8,710 nucleotides of DNA from an uncultured Cryomorphaceae bacterium (GTDB lineage Bacteria; Bacteroidota; Bacteroidia; Flavobacteriales; Schleiferiaceae), in assembly GCA_937900215.1 (NCBI GenBank), contig CALCFH010000421.1, positions 1-8,710 of the forward strand. Reading direction: 5' to 3'. This document shows, piece by piece, positions 1 through 7,301 of the stretch. The position numbers were made by a program, and so were the translations under genes. Below the pieces are notes generated by a model. The model was not told the origin of the DNA. It worked only from the letters and a program-made list of their open reading frames with translations, and made no database searches. Position 1 is the stretch's first letter. The number at the start of each line of letters is the position of its first letter.

Positions 1-1611
1 GATTTCAATAGAGGTTTCAAATTCTTCTGGAATAACCTCATCGGCCCCCAGCTTCAGCAACTCATCAATATCACGAACCCAGCGAGTGCGTACCACTACA
101 AAAACCGTTTTGCAAATACTGCGGATAGAAGCAACAATTCTTCGCGTTGCTTGCGAGTCAGAAATGGCCACAACGGCAACTCGCGCTTGGTATACCTTTA
201 AATGCTCAAGAATATGCGCGTCGGTTGCATCACCGTAAACGATTGGCTCGCCCAATGCCTTGTTTTTCTTTACAGATTCTGCATTGGTATCTACAATTAC
301 ATAGGGTATTCCGCTCGTTTTTGCCGCCAATGCCAGATTGGTCCCGTTTAGGCCATATCCGATGATTATTATGTGATCTTGAAGACTGGCTTTAATTGAG
401 GGCTCAATGCCTTCTTTGCCAACTGTATCTTGAAATGATTTTGGAATATAACGATCCAGAATTCCATCCACCCAAGAGCTAGAATAATTCATAACAAATG
501 AGGTGGCGGCCATAGAAAGTATAGAAATGGATAAGAAATACTGCGAAAGTGTTTCGTCCATTAAGCCATGCAGCTGGCCGATACCGGCCAATACAAAAGC
601 AAATTCTCCAACTTGAAACAGGGCAAAACCGGTTAACATAGCGGTGCGAAGGGGGTACTTCAAAGCCGCTGCGGCCAAGCTTGCTGCCAACCATTTCAAT
701 AAAGAAACAGCTATAGCCAAAGGCAAAACCAAATACCAATGCTGAAATAAAAAGTTCAAGTCGAGCAACATGCCAATTGAAACAAAGAAAAAACTGGTGA
801 AGACCTCTCTAAAAGGCAATATATCGCCTGTAGCCTGGTGGCTATACTCTGAATCTGAGAGCAATAGTCCGGCTAAAAAAGCGCCCAAAGCCAGAGATAA
901 ACCAAGAGTATAGGTTAGTCCAGCGATGGAAAAACAAATTAAAACGGTAGTAAGCACAAACAACTCTCGGCTCTTGGATTTGGCCACTTGATCTAAAAGG
1001 CTAGGTAGAAAAAACTTCGAAAGCAGAAAAAGGATAATACCCACCAAGGCCATTTTGCCTGCTAACCAAAGGAGCTCCTCCTCTATATTTCCTCCTACTC
1101 CAGCCAAAAGAGGCGTGAGAAGCATCATAGGAACCACAACTATATCTTGGAAAATTAAAATACCCAAGGCATTTCGACCGTGCGGACTGGTAATATTGTT
1201 TTGATCTTGAAGCACTCTGAGAACAATAGCTGTACTGCTCAAACTGATACAAAATCCAAGAAAAACACCTTGAGAAATACTGAGACCAAAGGCCAAAGAC
1301 GCCAAAAGGCTAAGTAAAATACTGAGTCCTACCTGCAGACTTCCTCCTAGCAAAACCGTTGTTTTTATAGCCAAAAGCTCTCTTGGGGAGAACTCTAATC
1401 CTATTACAAAAAGGAGAAGGATAACACCTGTTTCTGAAAGAAAATGAATGCCCTCCATGTCGGAGGCTAGGTTTAAAGCCGTTGGCCCTGCTATCAATCC
1501 CGTAAGCAAAAACCCCAAGATTACGGGCAATTTAAACCTTCGAAATACCAGCACAACAAAAACGGCCAAGGCCAATATCACAACTACCTCTTTGATTAGA
1601 TTCGTTTCCAT
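1..1611 (-). CDS. CPA2-family K+(Na+)/H+ antiporter with TrkA-N domain (KefB/KefC-like), 3' end outside window
   Basis: This is an inner-membrane monovalent cation:proton antiporter, expected to exchange K+ or Na+ for H+ under control of a cytoplasmic nucleotide-binding domain. The minus-strand frame is open without a stop from the ATG at 1611 to base 1, giving 537 codons with the C-terminus missing. Residues 1 to about 385 are a series of hydrophobic segments typical of a Na+/H+ exchanger domain. The CPA2 signature ILIFQD has Q155-D156 at the ion-binding position, the KefC-like QD form. LLLSDSEY and FREVF (from F267) follow, both typical of KefB/KefC proteins. An RCK_N/TrkA-N Rossmann fold begins near 412, with the glycine motif GYGLNG at 418-423. 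An RCK_C domain may follow beyond the edge. ATG 1611 is the first in-frame ATG after an in-frame TAG at 1672-1674 and leads straight into the first membrane segment. The gene diverges from tag. Family is secure; the transported ion and any glutathione gating cannot be read from the sequence. Confidence 0.93.
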   Translation of the reverse strand, partial: METNLIKEVVVILALAVFVVLVFRRFKLPVILGFLLTGLIAGPTALNLASDMEGIHFLSETGVILLLFVIGLEFSPRELLAIKTTVLLGGSLQVGLSILLSLLASLAFGLSISQGVFLGFCISLSSTAIVLRVLQDQNNITSPHGRNALGILIFQDIVVVPMMLLTPLLAGVGGNIEEELLWLAGKMALVGIILFLLSKFFLPSLLDQVAKSKSRELFVLTTVLICFSIAGLTYTLGLSLALGAFLAGLLLSDSEYSHQATGDILPFREVFTSFFFVSIGMLLDLNFLFQHWYLVLPLAIAVSLLKWLAASLAAAALKYPLRTAMLTGFALFQVGEFAFVLAGIGQLHGLMDETLSQYFLSISILSMAATSFVMNYSSSWVDGILDRYIPKSFQDTVGKEGIEPSIKASLQDHIIIIGYGLNGTNLALAAKTSGIPYVIVDTNAESVKKNKALGEPIVYGDATDAHILEHLKVYQARVAVVAISDSQATRRIVASIRSICKTVFVVVRTRWVRDIDELLKLGADEVIPEEFETSIEI

Positions 1612-1716
1612 ACCTGGGCCATCGATTTTTAGCTTGCCTAATTTACGTCTGCATTTTAGCTTTGAGTTGGTCTATCTCGACGATTTAAAGACTACTTTGG
1701 CACTAAAGGAAAATGG

Positions 1717-2283
1717 ATGAAAGATCACACTAGATGTCCTTGGTGTGGCGATGACCCGCTTTATGTTGGTTATCACGACCAAGAATGGGGACAGCCCGTA
1801 CGGCATGACCAAACTATGTTTGGAATTTTGCTGCTCGAAACCTTCCAGGCAGGCCTTAGTTGGATAACGATTTTGCGCAAACGAGAAAATTTTAGAGCTG
1901 CATTTTGCCAATTTGAAGTCCAAAAAGTAGCGGATATGTCGGATGACGATCTTCATCTACTACTTCAAGACACTGGAATTGTTCGACACAAACTTAAAAT
2001 CTGGGCGGCGAGAAGCAATGCACAAGCCTTCTTAAAAGTAGCCGAGGAGTTCGGAAGCTTTCATTCGTATTTATGGAAGTTCACCAACAATCGCGTAATT
2101 GTAAACCGCTGGCGTTCGATGGAAGAAGTCCCCGCTACCACCGAATTGTCTGATCGAGTTTCTAAAGATCTCAAAAGGCGAGGATTTAAATTTCTTGGTT
2201 CTACGGTGGTCTATGCCCATTTGCAGGCCTGCGGAATAGTAGACGATCATTTAATGAACTGTTGGAAGAAAAAAGAATCTTAA
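1717..2283 (+). CDS. tag: DNA-3-methyladenine glycosylase I
   Basis: This cytoplasmic base-excision-repair enzyme removes 3-methyladenine from alkylated DNA, leaving an abasic site. The protein is 188 residues, against 187 for E. coli Tag (from memory), and is collinear with it. The N-terminal RCPWCG and YHDQEWG motifs, the central QAGLSW and the C-terminal KRRGFKF are all family hallmarks. Residues matching the E. coli zinc site (C4, H17, H175, C179) are C7, H20, H178 and C182. E41 aligns with the base-recognition glutamate E38, and Y16 and W49 with pocket residues Y13 and W46. C10 is an additional cysteine also common in this family. The ATG at 1717 is preceded by AAAGGA at 1705-1710, a good ribosome site with a 6-nt gap, which supports the start. 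The gene is divergent from the antiporter and no other repair gene is visible nearby, so it is probably transcribed alone. Confidence 0.96.
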   Translation: MKDHTRCPWCGDDPLYVGYHDQEWGQPVRHDQTMFGILLLETFQAGLSWITILRKRENFRAAFCQFEVQKVADMSDDDLHLLLQDTGIVRHKLKIWAARSNAQAFLKVAEEFGSFHSYLWKFTNNRVIVNRWRSMEEVPATTELSDRVSKDLKRRGFKFLGSTVVYAHLQACGIVDDHLMNCWKKKES

Positions 2284-2298
2284 CACACTTAAAAATCC

Positions 2299-2322
2299 AA
2301 CGGAAAGAAGGATACTTTCGTT
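2299..2322 (+). other. Short imperfect hairpin between tag and the TonB receptor gene
   Basis: Bases 2299-2307 can pair with 2315-2322, giving eight base pairs with one bulged G at 2303 and a 7-nt loop. It lies 16 bp after the tag stop. No run of T follows, so it is not a canonical intrinsic terminator. The right arm also contains TACTTTCG (2313-2320), one mismatch from the Bacteroidota -7 consensus TAnnTTTG, but no TTG box is seen at the expected distance upstream. The function is undetermined and it may be chance. Confidence 0.25.
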
Positions 2323-2353
2323 AGATCGATTAGACCAAATTCTATTAGCTCAA

Positions 2354-4792
2354 ATGAAAGCAAGTTGGAAGCCGCAATACGTGTCTCTTTTTCTGTTTTT
2401 ATACTGCCTTTTATCATTCAACTCTCTTTCTGCTCAACTCATTAAAGTAGTTGATTACGATACGCAAGAGCCTCTGCCTGGCACTGTAATAATGAGTGAA
2501 AGTCCGTTGCAAACCCAAACCACCGACAATAGGGGTCAGGCACAAATTGAGGTTTTTCGCGGACTAGAGAAAATCCAATTTAGACTATTGGGCTATCAAA
2601 CCCTCAGTTTATCTTTTCAAGAAATAGAAGCCTTGGCTTTCGTAATTCAACTTCGGGAGAGCAATGTTCGCCTAGATCAAATTGTGGTTTCAGCCAATCG
2701 TTGGACTCAGCCAAAAAACGAAGTGCCGTTTAAAATTCGTTCGTTGACTGCCAAAGACATATCGCTCTTTGCGCCGCAAACCACCGCCGATTTATTGGCC
2801 CAAACGGGTGAGGTCTTTGTTCAAAAAAGTCAGCAAGGAGGTGGAAGTCCAATGATTAGAGGTTTTGCTGCTAATAGACTGCTCATCTCGGTAGATGGGG
2901 TGCGGATGAATACGGCAATATTTAGAAGCGGTAATCTTCAAAATATTATATCCATAGATCCATTCTCTATTGAACAGGCAGAGGTTCTCTTCGGACCTGG
3001 ATCGGTTATGTACGGCAGCGATGCCATTGGTGGCGTTATGAGTTTTTTCAGCTTAAAACCCCTTTATTCTCAAAACGATTCTCTGCGAATGGAATGGAAT
3101 GCAAGTACGCGCTACGCGTCTGCCAACAAAGAGATTGCACAGCATTTCGACATAAAATTGGGGAAGAAAAAATGGGCTTGGTTGCTAAGCGCTTCCTATA
3201 CCGATTTCGATGATTTAGTAATGGGTAACCAAGGCCCAGATGAATACCTGAGGCCTTTTAGTGTAGAAAGACAAAACCAAACCGATGTGGTCATTCAAAA
3301 TTCCAATCCGCTTTTGCAATTGGGTTCGGGCTACGAGCAGCAAAATCTTCTGAGCAAATTGGCCTATAAACCCAATTCTTTTCTAGAGTTTATTTACGCT
3401 ATTCACTATTCTACCACCTCAAATTTTGGAAGATACGATCGGCTCATACGCACTCGAAATGACCTTCCAAGAAGTGCCGTTTGGGAATACGGACCACAAG
3501 AATGGATGCTCAATCAACTCACGCTCAAGCATACTAAACCCAATGTGCTCTACGATGGGTTTACAGTAAATCTTGCGCGTCAAGATTTTGGAGAAAGCCG
3601 AATCGATCGGAATTTTCAAGACAGTATTCTGAGAACACAAACAGAAGAGGTAATTGCCTATTCTGTAAACTTCGATTTGTATAAGGCCCTAGGCAAAGGA
3701 AATAGCCTTTTCTATGGAGCGGAGTGGGTTTACAATGATGTTCTTTCTCAAGGTGTTGAAACCAATATTATGCGTTCACTTTCAATGCCTAGTGGAAGTA
3801 GATACCCCAATTCAGAATGGAGTTCGGCGGCTTTGTTCTTATCATGGCAGAAGAATGTAGAAGAAAAGAGAAACTACTTCGCCGGTATTCGCTACAACTA
3901 CTTTCGCATGCTTACCGATTTCTCCCCCAGTGCGCTTTCATCGAGCTTGCCTGCCCAAACAGATCAAATTAACAATGCGGCCCTAACGGCCAATGCCGGA
4001 GTGGAATGGTCGCTGCCAAAGAATTGGAACCTGAGCGCACATATTTCTTCCGCCTTCCGCAGTCCGAATGTAGACGATGTAGGCAAGTTTTTCGACTCTC
4101 AACCGGGTTCGGTTATGGTTCCGAATGTAGAGCTAGCACCCGAATATGCCTATACTGCAGAGCTGGATGTAAATAAGCGATTTGGAGACCGACTAAACCT
4201 AGATGTAGTTGTGTATTACACTCTTTTACAAGATGCCATGGTGCGTCGAAACAGTCGGTTCAATGGGGCGGACAGCCTACTGTTTAATGGAGAATTAAGT
4301 CAGGTTCAGAGCATACAAAATGCGGCTTCTGCAAATGTGTATGGCCTTGAGGTGAAGCTAGATTATCGTCTAGATAGGCATTGGAATATGAGCACAAGCC
4401 TCAGTTATCAGAAAGGGGAAGAAGAATTAGAAGATGGAAGTTTTTCTCCACTTCGTCATGCTCCACCCAGCTTTGGAAAAACTGCCCTTCGGTATGTACA
4501 CAAGAAAATGAGCTTCGAGATTTTCGGACTGTATTCAGCCGAACTGAGCAATGAAAATATGGCCGCAGAAGAAAAAGACAAAGACTATCTATACGCCCAA
4601 GACGAGAACGGCGATCCGTATAGCCCTGCTTGGTACAGCCTGAATTTCAGGGGCCAGTTTAACTTAAGTAAAAACATTCGAGTCAATGCAGGTATAGACA
4701 ACTTAACAGATCAGCGCTACCGAACCTACAGTTCTGGTTTGGCAGGAGCGGGCAGAAGTTTTATTCTAGGCATTCAGTTGAGTGGAAGCTAA
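2354..4792 (+). CDS. TonB-dependent outer-membrane receptor, heme/hemoglobin-receptor-like branch
   Basis: This is an outer-membrane active transporter powered through TonB-ExbBD, 812 residues long. The order is: Sec signal peptide 1-27 (hydrophobic core, cleavage likely at SLSA-Q28), a carboxypeptidase-regulatory-like beta domain at about 29-103, a possible TonB box at LDQIVVSA (107-114), a plug at about 118-235, then a long beta-barrel to the end. Plug motifs such as SPMIRGFAANR, DGVRMN and the stretch ending FGPGSVMYGSDAIGG resemble the TonB-dependent hemoglobin/transferrin/lactoferrin receptor group. FRSPN at 568-572 and PNVEL at 590-594 sit where heme receptors have FRAP and NPNL, but the histidine often found between these boxes is absent. 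No SusD-like gene follows, so it is not a SusC-type glycan importer. The penultimate strand carries INDLTDQ-like IDNLTDQRYRTY, typical of TonB receptors. No Shine-Dalgarno precedes the ATG, as is common in Bacteroidota. Receptor identity is secure; the ligand (heme, iron chelate or other) is inferred only. Confidence 0.93.
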   Translation: MKASWKPQYVSLFLFLYCLLSFNSLSAQLIKVVDYDTQEPLPGTVIMSESPLQTQTTDNRGQAQIEVFRGLEKIQFRLLGYQTLSLSFQEIEALAFVIQLRESNVRLDQIVVSANRWTQPKNEVPFKIRSLTAKDISLFAPQTTADLLAQTGEVFVQKSQQGGGSPMIRGFAANRLLISVDGVRMNTAIFRSGNLQNIISIDPFSIEQAEVLFGPGSVMYGSDAIGGVMSFFSLKPLYSQNDSLRMEWNASTRYASANKEIAQHFDIKLGKKKWAWLLSASYTDFDDLVMGNQGPDEYLRPFSVERQNQTDVVIQNSNPLLQLGSGYEQQNLLSKLAYKPNSFLEFIYAIHYSTTSNFGRYDRLIRTRNDLPRSAVWEYGPQEWMLNQLTLKHTKPNVLYDGFTVNLARQDFGESRIDRNFQDSILRTQTEEVIAYSVNFDLYKALGKGNSLFYGAEWVYNDVLSQGVETNIMRSLSMPSGSRYPNSEWSSAALFLSWQKNVEEKRNYFAGIRYNYFRMLTDFSPSALSSSLPAQTDQINNAALTANAGVEWSLPKNWNLSAHISSAFRSPNVDDVGKFFDSQPGSVMVPNVELAPEYAYTAELDVNKRFGDRLNLDVVVYYTLLQDAMVRRNSRFNGADSLLFNGELSQVQSIQNAASANVYGLEVKLDYRLDRHWNMSTSLSYQKGEEELEDGSFSPLRHAPPSFGKTALRYVHKKMSFEIFGLYSAELSNENMAAEEKDKDYLYAQDENGDPYSPAWYSLNFRGQFNLSKNIRVNAGIDNLTDQRYRTYSSGLAGAGRSFILGIQLSGS

Positions 4793-4836
4793 ATCCATCC
4801 ACCTTAAATAGCATTTTGAAACGTATACATTGAGCT

Positions 4837-4883
4837 TGCCTTTTCATTTAGGCGGATGGTTTCTGCATCTAAAATAAAAGGCA
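4837..4883. terminator. Imperfect inverted repeat in the convergent spacer, possible bidirectional terminator
   Basis: Bases 4837-4851 and 4869-4883 form an inverted repeat: eight pairs (TGCCTTTT with AAAAGGCA), a two-base mismatch, then five more pairs around a 17-nt loop. It lies between the TonB receptor gene (plus) and rsgA (minus), which end facing each other, so a shared terminator is expected in this spacer. The A and T runs sit inside the stem and no free T-run follows on either strand, so this is not a textbook rho-independent terminator. A second, longer-range pairing, 4795-4803 with 4851-4859 (one mismatch), would compete with it. Confidence 0.35.
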
Positions 4884-4890
4884 GCGGATT

Positions 4891-5832
4891 TCAGTTGTAC
4901 TCGTCGAGCCTATACGGGCCCTGCTCTTCTTCAGAGGCAAGCATTCTGCGGTAGCTCTCATATCTGCTGGGCGCCAATTGATTTTCCTCATAGGCCTTAA
5001 CAACGGCACAGCCGGGCTCTTCCAGATGAAGGCAATTGTGAAACTTACAGTCTTTGCTTAGCTCAAAAATCTCAGGGAAATAATCGCCAATCTCTTCCTT
5101 TTCCATATCGAGCAAACCAAAGCTCTTAATACCAGGAGTATCAATAATCTCCGCACCAAAAGAGAGTTCAAAGAGTTCTGCAAAAGTGGTGGTATGCTGA
5201 CCTTGTAAATGCTGCTTGCTAATGGCTTTGGTTCTCAAGTGCAAATCCGGATCAAGGGCATTTATGAGGCTGCTCTTTCCAACCCCTGAGTTACCCGAAA
5301 CCAGAGTGGTCTTGTCTTTCAACAAAGCCTTTAGATTCTCAATTCCCTCTCCAGTAAGGGTACTCACAATGTGAATGGAGTAACCCGCCCTTTCATACAC
5401 CGCGCGCACATACTCTAGATCTGCTTGTTCTGCATCGGTATGTAAATCGCATTTATTTACAATAATATGCGTTGGAATAGCATAGGCTTCTGATGTGGCC
5501 AAAAAACGGTCTACAAAGCCCAATTGAGTTTTAGGTGGAACGAGCGCAATGATTAAAAAACTCTGATCTAGATTGGCCGCAATAATGTGCGCACGTTTAG
5601 AGAGGTTTACAGATTTACGGATGATGTAATTCCTGCGCTTTTCAAGTTCTATGATGTAGCCTTTATCCTCCGCCTCGTCTTCAAAATCTACCCAATCGCC
5701 TACAGATATGGGATTGGTGTTTTTAATGTTTCGGGTTCTAAAATGCCCAGCCAATCGACAAGCAACAATTCTATTCGCTTCGTCTCGAACAATATACCAG
5801 CTACCCGTTGATTTTAACACTTTACCCCGCAT
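4891..5832 (-). CDS. rsgA: Ribosome small-subunit assembly GTPase RsgA (YjeQ)
   Basis: RsgA is a circularly permuted GTPase that binds the maturing 30S subunit and releases assembly factors on GTP hydrolysis. From the ATG at 5832 it is 313 residues. An N-terminal OB-fold (about 1-75, with STGSWYIVRDE) is followed by G motifs in permuted order: G4 NKCD at 126-129, G1 GNSGVGKS at 180-187, G2 threonines at 214-216, and G3 DTPG at 231-234. The C-terminal zinc domain has C262, C267, H269 and C275, matching the family's C-x4-C-x-H-x5-C pattern. The frame extends upstream to a GTG at 5856, which would add eight residues. I prefer the ATG at 5832 because RsgA proteins normally begin just before this Gly-x-Val-x-Lys-Ser-Thr-Gly segment. 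The gene is convergent with the TonB receptor gene and divergent from the M16 operon, so it is probably monocistronic. The assignment is very secure; only the start is open. Confidence 0.96.
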   Translation of the reverse strand: MRGKVLKSTGSWYIVRDEANRIVACRLAGHFRTRNIKNTNPISVGDWVDFEDEAEDKGYIIELEKRRNYIIRKSVNLSKRAHIIAANLDQSFLIIALVPPKTQLGFVDRFLATSEAYAIPTHIIVNKCDLHTDAEQADLEYVRAVYERAGYSIHIVSTLTGEGIENLKALLKDKTTLVSGNSGVGKSSLINALDPDLHLRTKAISKQHLQGQHTTTFAELFELSFGAEIIDTPGIKSFGLLDMEKEEIGDYFPEIFELSKDCKFHNCLHLEEPGCAVVKAYEENQLAPSRYESYRRMLASEEEQGPYRLDEYN

Positions 5833-5902
5833 TTGGCAAAGGTCGTATGTGTTCACGGTCTTTTAACAATTCCTTATGCAATTTAATAGCAATCAAACGA
5901 AG

Positions 5903-5910
5903 TATATTTG
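5903..5910 (+). promoter_or_regulatory. Candidate Bacteroidota -7 promoter box for the M16 operon
   Basis: TATATTTG is an exact match to the Bacteroidota -7 consensus TAnnTTTG. It lies 35 bp before the start codon of the first M16 gene in the spacer shared with divergent rsgA. Transcription would begin near 5917, leaving a leader of roughly 29 nt. I do not see a clear TTG/TTTG -33 box about 17-23 bp upstream, which lowers confidence. Confidence 0.45.
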
Positions 5911-5945
5911 ACGCTTAACTGTTATTTGGAATAAAATCCGCTTAA

Positions 5946-7274
5946 ATGAAAAATATTTTATTAGCTGGCTCTTTGCTCGTTGGCCTTAGCTCCTTGCAGG
6001 CCCAAAAGAGTATTCAATTTGAAGAATACACCCTAGACAATGGGCTACACGTAATTCTTCATGAAGACCATACCACACCTATAGTAGCTGTGACCGTTCT
6101 TTACCATGTTGGCTCTAAGAATGAGGTAGTTGGAAGAACGGGCTTTGCCCATTTCTTTGAGCACCTTTTGTTTGAAGGAAGTGAAAACATTAAGCGCGGT
6201 GAGTACATGGAAATTGTTCAAGCCAATGGAGGCGCTTTAAATGCCAATACTAGCCAAGATCGAACTTTCTATTATGAAGTTCTTCCAAGTAATAAATTGG
6301 AGTTGGGTCTTTGGTTAGAATCTGAGCGAATGCTGCACGCCAAGATAGACAATGATGGCGTTGAGACGCAGCGCGAAGTAGTAAAAGAAGAAAAGCGTTT
6401 GAGAATTGACAATCAGCCTTACGCTTCTTTCTCTGAAAATATGTTCAAGCGTGCTTTCTCTAATACGGTATACGAATGGGTACCCATTGGAAGCATGGAA
6501 GACTTAAATGCAGCTAAGTTGGAAGAGTTTATTGCTTTTTACAAGCAATTTTACGTTCCAAACAACGCCACTTTATCTATTGCAGGTGATATTGATCCTG
6601 CTGCTGCAAAAGAACTCGTAGCCAAGTATTTTGGCGATATTCCACGTGGGACTGAGGTGGTTCAACCTGCTTTTACCACTCCCGCTCTTCCGGCTGAGGG
6701 CATTGAAGATGTGGTGTACGACAACATTCAACTTCCTGGTATTTTTATGGGCTTCAGAACGCCTGGTCAAACCAGTGAAGATGCATACGCTGTGGCCATG
6801 TTGGCACAAGTATTATCTCAAGGAGAGAGCTCTCGTTTGTACAAGAAGATGGTAGACCAAGAACAAAGTGCCGTAGCCGTTTTTGCCTTTCCTTTCCAAC
6901 TGGAATCCTCCGGAATTTTAATCACTTTGGCGATTGCCAATCAGGGCGTTGAGCTAGATCAGGTAGAAGCCACCATATTGGCAGAAGTAGAGCGATTGAA
7001 AACAGAGCCCATTGGAGAACGCGAATTCCAAAAGCTTCAAAACCAACTTGAAAGCAGCTTTATCTCCAGTAACTCAAGTATGGCGGGCATTGCAGAAAGT
7101 CTTGCCAACTATCACACCTATTATGGCGATGCCAACCTCATCAATACCGAGATCAACCGATACAGAAAAATCACTGCCGCTGATCTTCAACGTGTTGCTC
7201 AACAGTACCTCACTAAAGACAATCTAGTTAAACTAAAATACTTGCCGAAGTCTCAGGAAACGGGAAGTCTATAA
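5946..7274 (+). CDS. M16-family zinc metallopeptidase, catalytic (HxxEH) subunit
   Basis: This is an exported zinc peptidase of the insulinase/pitrilysin family, 442 residues, the size of single-half bacterial M16 subunits. A Sec signal peptide covers 1 to about 19 (KNILLAGSLLVGLSSLQA, then Q20), so it should act in the periplasm or envelope. The inverted zinc motif HFFEH lies at 69-73, with H69 and H73 as ligands and E72 as the general base. The distal ligand is E149, 76 residues after H73, in VVKEEKR. SIAGDI (from S211) starts the linker into the second alpha-beta domain, about 215-430. In that domain the substrate-binding R/Y motif is incomplete: R296 is present in SSRLYKK, but the tyrosine expected 13 residues later is V309. 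A partner supplying the tyrosine is therefore likely, and the next gene fits. There is no Shine-Dalgarno before the ATG; TATATTTG at 5903-5910 may be its promoter. Family certain, catalytic competence very likely, substrate unknown. Confidence 0.95.
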   Translation: MKNILLAGSLLVGLSSLQAQKSIQFEEYTLDNGLHVILHEDHTTPIVAVTVLYHVGSKNEVVGRTGFAHFFEHLLFEGSENIKRGEYMEIVQANGGALNANTSQDRTFYYEVLPSNKLELGLWLESERMLHAKIDNDGVETQREVVKEEKRLRIDNQPYASFSENMFKRAFSNTVYEWVPIGSMEDLNAAKLEEFIAFYKQFYVPNNATLSIAGDIDPAAAKELVAKYFGDIPRGTEVVQPAFTTPALPAEGIEDVVYDNIQLPGIFMGFRTPGQTSEDAYAVAMLAQVLSQGESSRLYKKMVDQEQSAVAVFAFPFQLESSGILITLAIANQGVELDQVEATILAEVERLKTEPIGEREFQKLQNQLESSFISSNSSMAGIAESLANYHTYYGDANLINTEINRYRKITAADLQRVAQQYLTKDNLVKLKYLPKSQETGSL

Positions 7275-7301
7275 TTCAGATCCAAAAGGAATACCACGAA
7301 A

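Noticed and set aside
479..1252. Minus-strand frames of 83 and 86 codons (479-739 and 1001-1252).
   Set aside because: They lie in another frame inside the continuous antiporter gene, and their products are low-quality shadow translations.
1667..1700. Possible tag promoter: TTG at 1667-1669 and TACTTTGG at 1693-1700.
   Set aside because: The -7 box has a mismatch, the spacing is at the long limit, and the transcript would start inside the ribosome-binding site.
1448..1720. Plus-strand 90-codon frame whose stop overlaps the tag start codon (ATGA), looking like translational coupling.
   Set aside because: It lies mostly antisense to the start of the antiporter gene, its product resembles no family I know, and the antiporter frame underneath is clearly real.
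1672..1956. Minus-strand 94-codon frame over the start of tag.
   Set aside because: It is antisense to conserved zinc- and base-binding residues of Tag and has no recognisable product.
5587..5811. Plus-strand 74-codon frame within rsgA.
   Set aside because: It is antisense to the conserved RsgA OB-fold region, with no homology visible by eye.
5908..5937. TTGACG-N18-TAAAAT, resembling an enterobacterial sigma-70 promoter before the M16 operon.
   Set aside because: The organism looks like Bacteroidota, whose primary sigma factor uses different boxes. The overlapping TATATTTG is the better candidate.
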